In this document: piece by piece, positions 11,805 to 24,959 of the stretch
Position numbering within the stretch: the stretch's first letter is position 1
Layout: every line of letters begins with the position of its first letter
Source: Formicarius rufipectus
Lineage: Eukaryota > Chordata > Aves > Passeriformes > Formicariidae
Assembly: GCA_013399695.1 (NCBI GenBank)
Contig: VXAU01003525.1
Span: 412,684-476,683 of the forward strand
Direction of reading: 5' to 3'
DNA: 64,000 nucleotides
The notes under the pieces: model-generated
Databases searched by the model: none
What the model was told of the DNA's origin: nothing
The model's input: only the letters and a program-made list of their open reading frames with translations
Position numbers and translations under genes: made by a program

Positions 11805-12779
11805 ACTGCCCTGCACTCCCCAGGGGCGAGGCCACTTCAGCAAGAACGCCTCTGAAGGTTATGCCCTCTGCAGACATTTTAAACACTACTTTTTAAAGAA
11901 GTGTTCTAATTTTTGAGAGCTACATATCAAGTCCTTACACTTGGTTATGCTTTCTAAAATACAAGAAATAGTCAAGCATCCCTGCTCCATCAGGACAGAT
12001 CTCTCTGAAGCCCTGTTTGCCTGTGTACTGGGGGAGCACAGAAACCTTCACTGCAGTTTTACAGAGCTGCTTTTATTATGAAGGTAACCTGCACTTTCAT
12101 TGGGAGTGGGACTGGAACACAGCTCTCCCTTATCCAGTGCTAGTGGTTATTCCAGTTTGTTCCTCTTTGACAATAGAAACCTTCCCCTTTATTCCAAAAA
12201 GTTGGTTTCCAAGAATTGGCATTTTCCAACCAGAATATTTTTAATGACAAAAATTCCTGAACAGCTCTAATTATGGCTCAGTCTGAGGGATGATATTGTT
12301 ACCCTTCATAAAATAACCATCCAGCATCCCGTTAAGCGTCCCCCATCCTCAGGAACTTGGAGGGAGGTGCATAGGTGAAGTTTCAGGGGTTGTTAGGCCA
12401 GTCAGTGATGCCTCTTTGACTACCCTGGTTAAGTGGAACCCCACACAACTGCTGTGGCATCAGAGCTGGGTGGGAAATGTCACGAAAGCAACTGGTTTCC
12501 ATGTGCTGCACGGTGAGAACACAGGCAGAAAAACAATGGGCCAAGCTCACCTGGACTGCCCCAGCTGAAGGGGGGTGAACATCACGTGGGGCTCAGGCTC
12601 CAGAGCTCCCCCAGCACCGGGGCCACGTGTGGGCTGGGATTTCTGGGCACATCCTCCAGCCCTCCCACCAATTTTTCAAGCACGTTGCTGAGATTTGCAG
12701 TTAACTTTCTAATGAGGATAATTATTATTATTACATGCACACATACACACATATACATATAAAACCCCCAGATCCCCAT

Positions 12780-13425
12780 GAGGTTTCTTCAGATTGTCCC
12801 AGAAAGAAAACATTTTCATTGTGTGGGCTGTGATTGGGAACACATGTCCCCACCACACCCCACTTCGCCCCGCTCGCTCTGGTACTAATTACAAGGGGAG
12901 CAGAGCCCAGTGCAGAGGTTTCTTTAATTCCTGGGGTTTGGAGGCTCAGCAATGGAATTACCTGAAGAGGCTGGAGCGTCTCTGGGGTGCAATCAGTCAT
13001 GCAGCCTTTGGGTTAGGCAAGGGTGGGGAGACACGGGTAATATATACACGCTGGCAGCGTTCTGCAGCCACCCAACTGGGGGAAGAGGAATTTCTCTTAA
13101 TTAATGGCGTGATGCATGACACGTTAGCAACACAAAACCCTTTAATAAACCCCGGTGCCTTCTTTTACAGTTCACACAAGATGAAAGCACGCCAGGATAC
13201 CTGCAGGAACGGGGCCTTCAGAATTGCTGGCAGAGCAGCTGGTGGGGAGGGAGCTTTAATAGCTGCACATGGAGCTTTTGATTCTGGAGTCGATTTTAGA
13301 CAAAGCTGCCTTGAAGCAAAGGAAGCAAGATTCACTTTCAACCTTGCCCAAGGCTGCTACCCAGAGATGAAGATACCAGTGAAGAAGAGTGAAATCTTAA
13401 TTTAATTAACTATAATTCCCTATGG
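12780..13425. promoter_or_regulatory. Candidate conserved non-coding element (about 0.6 kb)
   Basis: A repeat-free stretch with several retained CpGs (near 12865-12880, 13033-13060 and 13108-13122) and homeodomain-type sites: TACTAATTACAA near 12881-12892, TCTTAATTAATGG near 13095-13107 and TTTAATTAAC near 13400-13409. It also holds the longest open frame of the window (203 codons, 12794-13405), but its conceptual protein shows no domain I know. About one such frame in this much random sequence is not surprising, so a cis-regulatory element is the more likely reading. Conservation has not been measured. Confidence 0.3.
13170..13405 (+). other. Possible 3' exon within the 12.8-13.4 kb block (unconfirmed)
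   Basis: The sequence CCTTCTTTTACAG ends at about 13170 and is a strong-looking acceptor. After it the frame of the 203-codon ORF stays open to a TAA at 13403-13405, giving roughly 78 residues (starting SHKMKARQDTC and ending KKSEILI). No polyadenylation signal was noticed just downstream and no upstream coding exon is known. It may be a terminal exon of a non-coding transcript, a coding exon, or a coincidence inside an enhancer-like block. Confidence 0.15.
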
Positions 13426-15954
13426 GACAAGCTTGGGAGGTTTGGTTCAGAGTGTGTTTATCTGAATCTGAGATAATGTATTGGTTTTTCAAGTTCCAGT
13501 TTTAGTTTGGCACAGGACTGAGGTGCAGACTAGAGGTAAAGCTCAGATTCACTCAGATTTGCCCAAAGTATAAGGGTACTCAGATTTGGCTCATGTCAAA
13601 AATACATGTTTACATTTACAGTGAATTTGGTCCTTTTCCCACACTAAAAGCTATTTATTTAAACCTCTCATTTTGGTCATGTATTTTCCATCTTATATTT
13701 CTTAGACTGCTAGGTCAAAAAGTGAGTAAATAGGTCAAATGTTTCATAAAAAAATGGAATACAGAGGCGATGTGGCTAGGACTTGGACTCCAGAGCTCTA
13801 AATTAAGCATATTAGCAAAGGCTGGTATGAATTACTATTTATTTTTATGCTCTTTGATGGTCTTTGCCTCCTTGAAGATCAGTTTTTGGTTTAGACCAAG
13901 ACAGAAAAGGAAAAGGAAATGTCCCAGTTCTTGGCAGCTGTGGAGACCCCAGAACTGAGTTCCTGGAAGCACAGAAACCTCAGAGAGATGGGGACAATGA
14001 AAACAAAACATAAAGAAAGACATAAAATCTTCATTAGGACCCACCAAATTCAGCAGAAAAACCAGGCATGATCCCTATGGCCTTCAGGACAACCCACAAC
14101 TCAGACCTCAGGCTGCAGATGTGACAGCAAATTTCAACCTCTCCTAATCACAAAAACAATAATAAAAGCATTTCAGGACCCTTCTGTAGGAAAATGACAG
14201 CATCTTCGATCACTGCACTTAAAGAGGAATGACAGATGTGTTTGACCTGAGACCAAGGCCAGGGTGTTGTGTGACACTGTCACTGTCCAACTCCAGATCC
14301 TTATCTCTGTACCACACCCCACAACCACCTTGCCTTTCTTCTGTGGTTCTCCATAAAGGTGAAAAAGAACAAAACTCTCCAGTGAGCAAAAAAAACTTCA
14401 TTCCCCATAAAAGAAAGAAAGGCCTTGCTTCAGACCTGCTGCTTCATTCTAGTATAAAACTTTTGGGGTTTTGTTTTTTTTCTTTTTTATTTGAGAGCAA
14501 TCTAGTGTGGCAAATAAAAGCCCAGCTAATTTTTAAATCAGGATGTAGCCAACTCAGCCACCCAGTGGCTCTGTCCTTGGGCACTATTATTGAAGCACAC
14601 ACAATCTATACTAAAGTGATCAGCTTCCCTCAGGCCTGCCAAGGGGATGCGTTAGGAGAGCCCAAAATGTGACAGAAGGAAATTTATGTGCAACTTTTAC
14701 ACATAATATCTCATTATGACTCTCCCCAATCTTTCAATTTTAAAAATAAACGGCCTTTGTAATGATTTTACCAGGAGCACGTTGGAAGGGAGATTGAAAA
14801 AGAAAAAGGAAAGGGGCTTTGGCTACAGTTAATTCTTTTGCTCTTCTCCTTCTCTCGGGTTTTTCTCTAATTTTCCTGAAGATGTTTCCACTCAATTTAG
14901 GAAGAAATGGAATTTCCCCCTCCCTGCCACCACTCTTTCTTTGTCTTGCCCATGTTTTCAAAGAATGGAATGGCTGACATAATGAAGCCTCTGTCAATAG
15001 CAAAGTCATTTTGACCAGCTGGTAAATAATGAAAGTTTCCACTTAATGTGCAAGGCAGTTTACCCAGGAGACAGGAGCTTGGTTCCCTCCCATGCCAGCA
15101 AACTGTCATCCCTTGCATGCTGCACAGAGCTGAGAGCTCTGCCTTGCACAAACCAGAGGCATCAGTTGGGGCTGGAGACAGATGCTTCTGTGCCACGAAG
15201 CACATGCACTTATGGACACTGGAGAACTGACTGCACAACCATGGAGCTGGTGCTTGCAGGATCAGGCCCAAAATGGAATTGAAAAAGGGTGGAATAAATA
15301 AGCATGCACAAGTAAGAGGGGGGAAAGCCCCAGTGGTGATTGGTCTGCAGCACACAAGAGTCAGAGCTGACACCAAAGAAAGGGTAATTGTGTTCCTTCT
15401 CCACTGAGATGCCAATCAGGGCATAATTTTCTCCTCTTTCATTGTGGGCATCAACAGGAATGACTTGGTGTGCTATTCCTACTCCACAGACCACAGCCTG
15501 AGAACCCACGGGAGGAACATGTACCTGAAGTGAGGATCAGTTATGAGCATTTTCGGGAACAACCTCCTCTTAGGAGGGGTCAGGAAAACAAACAAAGCCA
15601 AACTCTCACAGCTTCTGCTGGTAGCAGAGTGGGATGTTCTCAGGGTGGAAAGCAGAATCACTGCCAATATACACTGGCTGTGGGGAGAGCATTCCCAGGG
15701 CGGGCTGACAGGACCATTATCAGGCAGCGAGAACTGGAGCAAATGTAAAAATATTCCAAAAGCTTCCGTTGTTACACAGTGCTGCATCGTGTTCCCTTTG
15801 CATTCCAAATCCCCAAATACCTTCACAGGAGACAACAGTTCTTGTGGCTCTTCCCTTCTGGTTCATCTCTTCCCCTCTCTGAAGTCCACACACTGGGAGG
15901 GCGTCCTGCTTTTAACCATGTTTGCTTCATTCATTCATGCATTGCTGCTGGATT

Positions 15955-16060
15955 TTCCACGTGAACACACACTGCTAGCGTTTCATTTCTGATGTGCTTG
16001 TGAAACCACTAGTAAAGTTATTAGCACCAAAAATCTGTAAATACCTTCCAGAGGATTCCT
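15955..16060. promoter_or_regulatory. Candidate conserved non-coding element
   Basis: Repeat-free sequence with GCTAGC (near 15974), a retained CG and an AAAGTTATTAGCACC segment near 16014-16028 resembling homeodomain sites. Weak, motif-only evidence. Confidence 0.15.
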
Positions 16061-16854
16061 TATTCTCCTCAAGCTGCCATCTCTCCGGTGCATCCATCAC
16101 TGCCTGGAGCCAGTGGGTGATCTCTTCTTTGGGGTGGCTTTCAGCCACATCTTTTCTCTCAGGGATGAGCTGTGAATTATTTGTGTAATTTTGAAGAAAC
16201 CACAAAAATTATTAAAGCTGGATCCTGAAGTGAATAGGAAGAATGTATACATATTTAGCAAATGGATGTGACAAAAATAACATCAGAAAACACAGACAAT
16301 GGAAGAAAGAAAATACATTTTTGCAAGAAGATTGTGTATTTTCATTGTATTTATGATCCATTAGTTCTACATTTGAAGAGATATTTTGGTTTAAGCAGGA
16401 TGCAATATTAATTTTCCTCAAGACAAAAGAAGAGCAAGGTCAAAGGACTGAACCTCAGTAGTCTATTCCACACTACTTGGAACTGAATAACTGGAGATGA
16501 GAACTGAACCAAGCTCTTCCAAAGGGCTTTTACAGACTAATGCAGCTCTTTTATCCATCCCATCAAGACCTGGAAAAAAACCTGTATTTAACAGGAGACT
16601 TTTAACAGAGAGATGAAACTGAGCATGCCGAGTTTAGAAATATTTAAAGTTTATGTACCAGTAAATGTTGGTAAACAGGGATTGTTTGTTGTAGTAGCTT
16701 CACTGGGATATTCGTTTTGGGATGGAATGGCTGCATCAACGTTGCTACCAATAGTATTAATGACATAAAATACCATCAGATGAATAGAATTTAGGAGAGA
16801 GTGGCAAAAAATCATCAGCCTGGGAATTGCTGTGGTCATAATGGCATCAGTGAA

Positions 16855-16900
16855 TCCTTGGGGCCTCAGTTTTCTCCACTGTAAAACAGGAACAATCCAT
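16855..16900 (+). mobile_element. MIR-like SINE fragment
   Basis: CCTTGGGGCCTCAGTTTTCT followed by CCACTGTAAAACAGGAACAAT closely resembles the MIR segment 'tgtgcctcagtttcctcatctgtaaaatgggaataat'. Only this most conserved stretch is discernible. MIR-type CORE-SINEs are ancient in amniotes and survive as rare scraps in birds. Confidence 0.5.
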
Positions 16901-16978
16901 TATATTAATGAGAATTAGTTTTTATTTAGATACTGCTTTGAATTTGGCATCTGCCATGGACACACAATGAAGGTGAAG

Positions 16979-17130
16979 AATCACAGAATCTTAGAATTTG
17001 GAATGGTTTGGATTGGAAGGGACCTTAAAGATCATCTTGTTCCAATCCCCTGCCATGGACAGAGACACCACCCACTAAACCAAGTTGCTCAGAGCTCCAT
17101 CCCACCTCCCTTCCAGGGCTGGGAACTTCA
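16979..17130 (-). mobile_element. CR1 LINE 3' end, minus strand
   Basis: Read on the plus strand the copy runs 'aatcacagaatcttagaatt', 'ggtttggattggaagggacc', 'ttaaagatcatcttgttcc', 'ccctgccatgg' and 'ttgctcagagctccatccc', the reverse complement of the CR1 tail. The tip lies at the left end near 16979. The right limit, near 'ttccagggctggg', is approximate. Only the 3' untranslated part is present and there is no coding capacity. ORFs crossing it (for example 16967-17230) are by-products. Confidence 0.92.
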
Positions 17131-17243
17131 AACTGAGCTCATTTGGAACACCCCTGGCACAGCTGTACATGAAACATCTGGCAGTAAGAAACCTGAACAC
17201 ATCCAAGGTGGGATGATGCAATCCCACTGATTGCAGTAAATAG
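17131..17243. other. Short spacer between two CR1 tails
   Basis: Separates two minus-strand CR1 tips. It may include diverged body of the first element but does not match the tail wording clearly. Confidence 0.4.
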
Positions 17244-17298
17244 ATAGAATCACAGAGACATTTAGGTTGGAAAAGACCTTTAACATCAGTGAGTCCAC
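17244..17298 (-). mobile_element. Second CR1 LINE 3' tip, minus strand, different subfamily wording
   Basis: ATAGAATCACAGAGACATTT, then AGGTTGGAAAAGACCTTTAA and CATCAGTGAGTCCA, is the reverse complement of the CR1 tip type that reads 'ttggactcgatgatcttaaaggtcttttccaacctaaat'. This is the same wording class as the copy at 11567-11804 and differs from the neighbouring copy at 16979-17130 ('ggaagggaccttaaag'). The element stops abruptly after about 55 bases. Confidence 0.85.
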
Positions 17299-20200
17299 AT
17301 GTTTGTGTTCCACCATAATTGCTCAGTTTGTAAATCAAACAGCACAACAATTAGCATGTGGTTGTTCTTCCCACACCTGAAGATCCCCCACTTCACTGAA
17401 TCTTTATAGGAAAAATTTTTTTCCCGTCTTGAACAGATTTGAAACAAATCTGCCTCAAATCTTTCCACGCTTGCCACATCTCCAGGTATCACCTGGCAAT
17501 GCTACTGCTCTCCCTGAGCAACCTGAAGCTAAAAAACCCTCTTGAAGTGAAGGCACCTTTGTTCCACCCCTAATTTCTTTGGAAATACAAAGTATTGGAT
17601 ACATCCCAAATCCATTTTTCCATTTGTAGTGTGAAGAGTCTTTTCTGTTGTGTTGTTATAATTGGATCCACCCCTACAGGAGTTGGGCGTACGTTTGACA
17701 TATTTTCTGCGTGGGGTACAAACACATATTTATTTCCAAACACATTTACTGCCAAAAGAAAAGACTAACTAGAAAGCTCAGAATTTAAGAACATTAAAAA
17801 GGGCAAGAGGCTGGGAACGAGGAGAGAGGAAGTGAGAAGTACACTGTGGTGGGGCTATTTCAGCCTCATCTGCTTCTTTTGGAGACCTCCTTTCCCAGGC
17901 CAATGTCACACTTTTGCTCCTGGCAGGCTGACCACAGAGGGGACCTGGTCTGGCCACTTGGTCACAGTTACCTAAGGCAGCCAAAAAGTTCAGTGACTGC
18001 TCGTGGTTTCAAATCCCAGAACCCGTAAAGCACAAATACAGGTTTCAAATGCGAGGCTGTGACCTCTCCACTTACCAATAAAACATGCCCAAAGTCATAA
18101 TAAACAAAACCTTACAATTCAGGGTGGCAAGGCATAAACCAGTCATATGTATTTTCTTTCTGGCCACTTAAGCAAACCTTAGCCTTTACCAAAAACTACC
18201 TCAGTGAACTAAGTTAGCAAAACAATCCTGATTACAACATAGGTTAAAAAAAATAAGTCAAATAAACTTAACCTAGAGTTTCTCATGGGATGTTTTATGT
18301 TCTTGTTGCAGAGCGGAATATGGGCCAGAATAAACATGGAAGGGACACAAGTGTGATAATATAATGACACCTTTTATTAGCTGCAAGAAGAAAAAAGAAT
18401 AACAGAACTTTAGATACATCAAAGGTCTTTTTTCTTCACTTTCAGGATGCAGAAAGGAAAAACCACAGCCTGTGTATTCCTGACAATACTCATCTTGTCA
18501 GGAGCATGAACTCACGTTGTTGGTTTTTCATGTCTCTGGATCGCCAGCGAGGGAGGGGGAAGGAGAGAGAAAGAGAGGCTTTGTAGGGACTGAAGGAACT
18601 GACATCTGGTTATACAACGATACAAATTTCCAGGTCATACTTAACAGCACGAATAATAAACTGCAAAGAGTTGCTGGCTACTTTCAGAGTGACACTGTGG
18701 TAACCCTGTTAAGCTGTTTTCCCTGAGCTACCGGCGGAGCTCCAGCCAGGGAAGGAGCAGAGGCAGGTTTTGAGGAAATACTTACATTCGTTTACAGGAG
18801 ATAAAGATGGGCACTCCTGTGTGTCTGGGGCTCTTCAGAGGGGGGTCAAGATTCAGAGCTGCTGGATGGAAAAAGCCAAAACCAATCAAAACTAGAAAAG
18901 CTAAGCAAAACAAAGAGTGCACGAGGAGATAAACGAGCTGTCCTGGCACTCTGGTGTCTGCTGCCTATTATCAGATGCAGCAGAGTTGGGGCAGTGGATT
19001 AATGATTTCTTTTCCATCCTCTTACATCCTTTTCAGCCCCTGCCACCATTTATTAGAGCATTCTTACTTTGTTACTCAGATTGACAGAAGGGAAATAAAC
19101 TTTACCCTGCAGGTGTTTTCAGGAGAAAATATCTTTTCCCCAGGAACTGGATACTGGATTTGGTGAGTAACAGCTGTTTTTCCCAGCAGTTCATGACACT
19201 GTAGTAGCAGACACTTTTTGCCTGGGTATTTCAGATATACCCACCTATGCTATAAACAATACTCCTGTAAGTATAGATTTTTAAATGTAGGAAGCATTTG
19301 AGAGCAGTAGGTTAGAAAGTGTATTAAAAGATGTATCTCTTACATTGATTTTAAGGCATTACATTTTTGGTGCAGACAGGTCGAGAAGCTCAAAATGTAT
19401 TTATCACAAAAGAAACAGACTAAGTCCATTTTACCCTTTCAAAGTGGATCTCAAACTTCCTTAGAAATGATGGCATTTTTTTCACTTGACTAAAATAAAA
19501 AAGGGGTTAATAGGATTTAGGGTGACCAGAAAGAAGGAGCCATCTCTAAAGGAGACTTCAGAACACAAGCAGGAGGGATGGAAAGAGGCACCTTTCCCAA
19601 CAATTTGCTTTCTTAATACCTGACATTTATTTAGTGCAAAACTGATGCCAGATCACTTCTTTCCCTCAATATAAAATTATATATAACAATAACATATAAA
19701 ATAAATGTATAAAATATGTGTAGAGGTATTATATGTAGAGATTCAAAAAGGGAAAGCATGAGGAGCCTAATGCTGGCAGGTATTTAGGAGGCAGCCGGCG
19801 AAAGGCTGAAGGAAGAGGAGATTAATCCCCAACTAATCAGGTCTATCAGAAGCCAAGGATGGGCTCAGCAGGTGTTTGAGAGAGGGACAGGGAGGGAGAC
19901 CAACACCACGCAGTGGTTGCAGTGGGTGGTGGAGAAGCAACAAGCCTTGCAGACACACCGGCTGGGCTGAAGCACTGACTCTGAGCCTCTGTGAAACAGC
20001 ATTCGGTGGAATAAGATGTTGCACTTCTGTTTGTTCCTCTGAAAGACAGAGGCACAGTGGGAAGAGGAGAACAAAAACCTGTATTTATACCAGGAGCAGT
20101 TTCTGTGCATTCAGAACAAGGAGCCCCCGGACAGAGTGGAAGGGCTGGGACTATCCCCATGGGGCCATGGGAGTGTGTATGGCTGTTCTGCAATGCAGTG

Positions 20201-23200
20201 GCTGACCAGGCTCACCCATCCTGCTGAGCTCCAGCACTCCAGGAAAAAACTGGATGAATTTTAAAAACAGCTGGAGAGAACACGTTGTGTCTCCACGAGT
20301 TGCTTGGAAGCCTGGAGGAGTTCACCCTGTTTCCAAGGACTGCAGGGAGAGTAATTTTGGTGATGCTGGGGGTGCCCCAGCTGATTCAGAGATACTCAGA
20401 CATTACCAGAGTGCCCAGAGATTGAAAAATAATATTTGTTTACAGTGTGCTGTCTACCTGCAACTACTGGAGACAAAAAGAGAGTGTTGGGCATCAGCTG
20501 AAACCCACTCAGTTGTCCCACTAGCTCTGTAAAAACAACTAGGAGAGGGAACCACATGGCAAAAAGGCATTCCTTATATCCCTTAAAACTACCTTTCTGC
20601 ATTTCTTCTGGTCTCCTTCCAGCCATTGAGCAACCTATTGTTTGCTGCAGCAAATAAAAATTAAATCTCTTTAGGGTTACTTCTATGGATTATACAGCTT
20701 TTATTTAACAATTGCTCTGCCATTAAGGCTAACATGATTTAGGTGTTCTCATTTGTGGAAGGTTCAGCACTGGCACATGGACACAGGGAGAATGCCAGGT
20801 TGCAAAGTACTTCTGATACCCAGTTAACATATGGGCAATTTCACAGAACACAGTCCATAGACGGGTTTTTTTTATATTTCTTTGCCACAGAAAACTTTGG
20901 AGGATGAATGTTTTTGAAGACAAGGCTTACAGAGCAGGCCAAGCAATATGACTTAAAACAACAGCTTTATCTAAGTGCACTGGACCCTTATCCAGATTTA
21001 GGCTGAAATACTACTCTTTGCAATAAACATAATGAAAAAGGAAAAGGAAGCCCATTTTGTTGACAGTTTTGGGAGGGGTGGGGGGATGGTTTCTACCATA
21101 TGAGACACCAAATGGGTGGCTGCAGTTCACCTGTCCATGTGTTGCTGCTGAAATGGGCCTTGCTACAGGAAATGCAAAAGAAAGAGAAATGCATGAGTGA
21201 TCTATAGCACTATTTATTGTAGCAGCTTTGGGTCACTCCCCAGGTCACACATTTGCTTTATTGGGTTAGCAGTGGACACTCATGTGCATCACACACATGG
21301 GGCAAATTCCTGTCACCTTTGGTCTGACTTTTTGGCAAGGAGGCAAGAAAGCACCATTTCTCCTTTGCCACAGCAGAACACTGACAGAAAGCTTTGCCCA
21401 GGCACCTGCCAGCCTGTCCCAGATCCCTGCCTGGCCCTCCTTCAGCCATGCTTGGTTTCCCCTTCATGTCCCACCACAGTCCCACTAACCTGAGCCACTG
21501 ATTCAGCCTCCCCTTCGAGCCACTCGTGCCATGCAGAGGAGACAACCACTCACAATCCTGGTTTTAGGGAAATCAAAGACAAATTTCACATTTCTGGCAA
21601 GATTAGCTGCCCTAAATCTCTGTGACTACTGCTGCTCTTTAAAACCACAGTAACTCTCCACCAAATTGGATCTTCCCTGACAATTGGCAGCATATCAGAG
21701 ACAATTCACAGGCATATTTTTTCCCCTTTCCTAGCAGGAAACAAGGCTTATGTTACATTTACAGTGACCTGGAGCTCTGGGGGCAGACCAATATCTCACC
21801 TAAACAAACAGACAATATTTCTTTCCTGATCCAGGCAGAGGATTTGGAAGGGAAAGCCAACTTGGTTATGGCCTTCCCAGGTCCCAGCAGCAGAATGGGA
21901 GGCATCAACAACATGCAGACCTGTGAACATTAACTCAAGGATCCCCAATACAGCCCAGGATGATGGTTCAGAAGGTTTGGAGCTGAGAGTCAGAGTTTGC
22001 ACTTGGTCCTTGCTTTTGTTTTAATGAAATGACCATTGTCTCATGTCCTGTGGACCTCAGCAGGGGCCCCTCTCCCAGTGTGAGCTAAGGGTCTCATCAT
22101 CCAACCCTTGGTAAGGTGAAGAGGACCGAAACAGCCCCCTCTGCCAAACCTCTCCACCTCCTTGGAGTCTGTAGCACTTTCCCAGAAGACTCCCACTTGC
22201 CTTTGTGGGGACAGGAAGATAATTCTGGGCTTCGTTTGTGGTGGATTTTAAAAAGCAAACTCCAGACTGTGTGAAATGGCTCTGGGGGACAGTGACTTGC
22301 AAGAGATGTCACGATAGTTCAATGTCCCACTGACGAGAGAGCCTTCAGAAATAATAAATGCCTACATGTACTTGCAAGACAAATAGTATTCAGATACTCT
22401 TCTTCTTGGATTTCCCTTCTCTGATACACTCCTGTCTGCTTTACCCTGAAGTGATAGCCTGCTCATCCCTTGTGAAAATCAGAGAAACAAACCCAAAATG
22501 ATGGGGAAATCTGCTGATTGCAAAACCCCACCACACACGTGCATCACACTAACCATGCACAGGAAAAGCAGAAGTGAAAAGAAGTTTCACACCCATTAAC
22601 TCCAAATGCCAAAGACACCAGGAAATCCCATGTGTTTCAACGGCTCACCTATCCCAGCAATGGAATTCACCTCTCTGCTGCCCAAACCCAGCCCAGCAGC
22701 AGCTGCTGTCCTGGGAGAAACAGGCTTTGCATCAGATCCTCAGCTTCCCCCAGCGTGCACAGGGTCAGGCCTCCTGAAGACCCCATCCCTTCAGGATGCC
22801 CAAGGAGAGCTGAAGGCAGTATCTCCCAATCTCAGATACTTTTGGTTTCTGAAATACCATGAAGAAACGAAATCTCTGCAACTTCTCCCCTCCATGCCTT
22901 TGCCCTGATGGCAATGAGGGAGTCACAGCAAGGTGGAGGGACTCCCCAATAACTCATGCTGAGCACCCATTTCAGAGAGCGTCTCTGTGCAATGCCTTCC
23001 TGAGCCTTGACCCATCCCGCAGGATTCCTGCCTGCATCCAATATAGGAAAAAATATGCTTCAGGCTTCTCAGAGCCAGACAAAGTCTGCCTTTAGAGATG
23101 AAACCAGAATAGTGGCAGGAGGAGTGAAATCCAAAGTGGGATAAGTGTCTGTAGCAGAAAACACTCTCGCAGGGAGCAGCACAGACACGGTGTCAGGCAA

Positions 23201-24922
23201 GGGAGCGAAGCTGCCCAAGTGACTGGCTTTAAGCTGTTGTTTTGGCTTTTCACTGCAACCACAAGTCTGTTCATGTCAGGCACAGAGCTCTCTCTCCCTG
23301 GTTATTTCCAGGAATCAGCCATGGGCAGCTGACAATTAGAAGAGCAGCGTGAGAGCTGTGGCTGGCCAGTCCCCACAGGTCTGAGCTTCTGGGTTCCACT
23401 TTTCTTTTTTTTAGCAAGAGAAACAGCTGCTGACCTTCGGGTTTCTGTGTCACTCATTGCCATGGTGTTGGAGAGAGGTATTTTAGGATGATCATATCTG
23501 TTTACACCAATAGTTACAACATATCCCCTACAAATCTCACTGTTAACTGGACAAGCAATGTGCCAGCCAGACATCACTCCCACTTGTGTGGATGCTCTCT
23601 AATCATCCCCTTCAGAGTTTCTGCTAGTTCGGGGTTGAATTTGGGAAAGCAACTGAATTTTAGCTCCCTGAATCTATTTTGGGGCCCCCAAAACCTCCTG
23701 CTGAAGCTCAGTGAAACCCTATGCCAGCCTCAAACGAGTGAGAATTTTCTGTGACTGCATCCTGTGGTTTCAGCTGGTTTTGCAATTAAGTTTGTGTCCT
23801 AGTTTCAGTCTGAATTTCAGCTGATGCCATGCTCAGCTCAGATAAATCAGAGCCTTAAAATGAAACTCAACGCTCTATAAGCCTCTTCTCTGAACTAACT
23901 GTTGCCCTACACCTTATTTTTTTATTGTTATTCCTTTCCCCACCTCATTTCCAGTCAAGTCAAATTCTTCTCTACTCATTCCTCTTTCCTTCATGGCACA
24001 AGTGAAAGGAGCCTCCCAGCATGTTTGGAGGTGGCTACCAGGCCTTTCCTTCCAAATGCACATTAATTGGTGGCTTTGCTTTCAGCCCTCAGGCATTCCT
24101 GAAAATACAAACTCAAGGAACTCTGTTGGAATGGATGGGTATGTGCTGATAGGCTCTGAAGCCTGGGCTCAGTATCCCCCCAAAATCCAGCTGGTGTGCA
24201 CACAAGGATGGTTTCTGCCTGTGCATTAGAAGGAGTTCAGTTGATCCAACAGTGTTTATGTAGGCTGAGAAGCCCTTCTTGCCTTATTAATAGTCCAGAA
24301 TATGAAAAAGTAGGAGAGAGAAACAAGCATTAAAATGCAGAACACTGGTCAAGTGGCTCACATCCTTCTAGGGCTCAAGGGCTTCACATCACTCCAGAAA
24401 ACTGAAGCTGAGAAGCTGAAATTCAGAATTTAGTCTGAAGCTGAGGGACCAGAGGTCACAGGGAAGAGGTTGCCCGTGTGTGCAGGAGTTCTGCAGAGGC
24501 AGTTTTGTACTTCTGGGATTGCAGTTGAATGTTTTGCCTCCATCTGTGTAAACAAGGAGAAGACAAAGGTAACACTACAGGGAAAATACAGCAGAGGGGA
24601 GGAGGCTTGAGCAGGTTTTGGCTAAACAGCAAAGAAACATGATGGGATTTGGGCTTCGGCTCAGTCATGTCCTCATTTTTCAAGCTGAAGACAAAAAAGA
24701 GTGAATGCCCAACAATAGGGGGAAAGAGTTTTCAAGGATTGTACTGGCCAGGCCAGGAACATAACCTGTGAGAATTCAACTGGACTATGATATGGTGGGA
24801 AGTGTGCCTGGGACTCTAAATAATGCTGTGCTGTATGGAATGTGACACAGAACCCCAGCTACGTGGAGTCCTGAGTCACCACAGCTGGAGGGAAAACTCT
24901 GCAGGAGTCCCATGCAAAGAAA
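17299..24922. other. Unique non-coding DNA
   Basis: No gene or transposon recognised over about 7.6 kb. ORFs such as 19876-20205 and 22606-22908 are proline/serine-rich frames overlapping others on the opposite strand, without domains. GTGAGT at 19161-19166, preceded by a pyrimidine-AG, could form a small exon, but no convincing coding frame extends from it. Confidence 0.55.
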
Positions 24923-24923
24923 G

Positions 24924-24959
24924 TATAACCTTTATAACCTTTATAACCTGTATAACCTT
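24924..24959 (+). repeat. 9-bp minisatellite, four units
   Basis: Four head-to-tail copies of TATAACCTT, with a single T-to-G change in the last base of unit three. In one frame it gives the repetitive peptide YNLYNLYNL, which is a translation artefact. Confidence 0.93.

Larger units (their letters stand above)
11805..16854. other. Unique non-coding DNA containing a conserved-looking block
   Basis: Apart from the block at 12780-13425 and a short TTA-rich microsatellite at 12719-12737, nothing is recognised. The 14.2-15.8 kb part carries several ORFs of 90-170 codons on both strands. They overlap mutually, have no recognisable motif and are judged to be chance. Confidence 0.55.

Noticed and set aside
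12794..13405. 203-codon plus-strand ORF as a protein-coding gene
   Set aside because: No recognisable domain, and one frame of this length is within chance for 64 kb in six frames. Kept only as a low-confidence exon possibility.
14897..15415. 172-codon minus-strand ORF
   Set aside because: Cysteine/serine-rich without any family signature, and it overlaps several other frames.
24924..24959. Possible CRISPR-like array
   Set aside because: Units are 9 bp and contiguous, with no spacers, in a vertebrate context.
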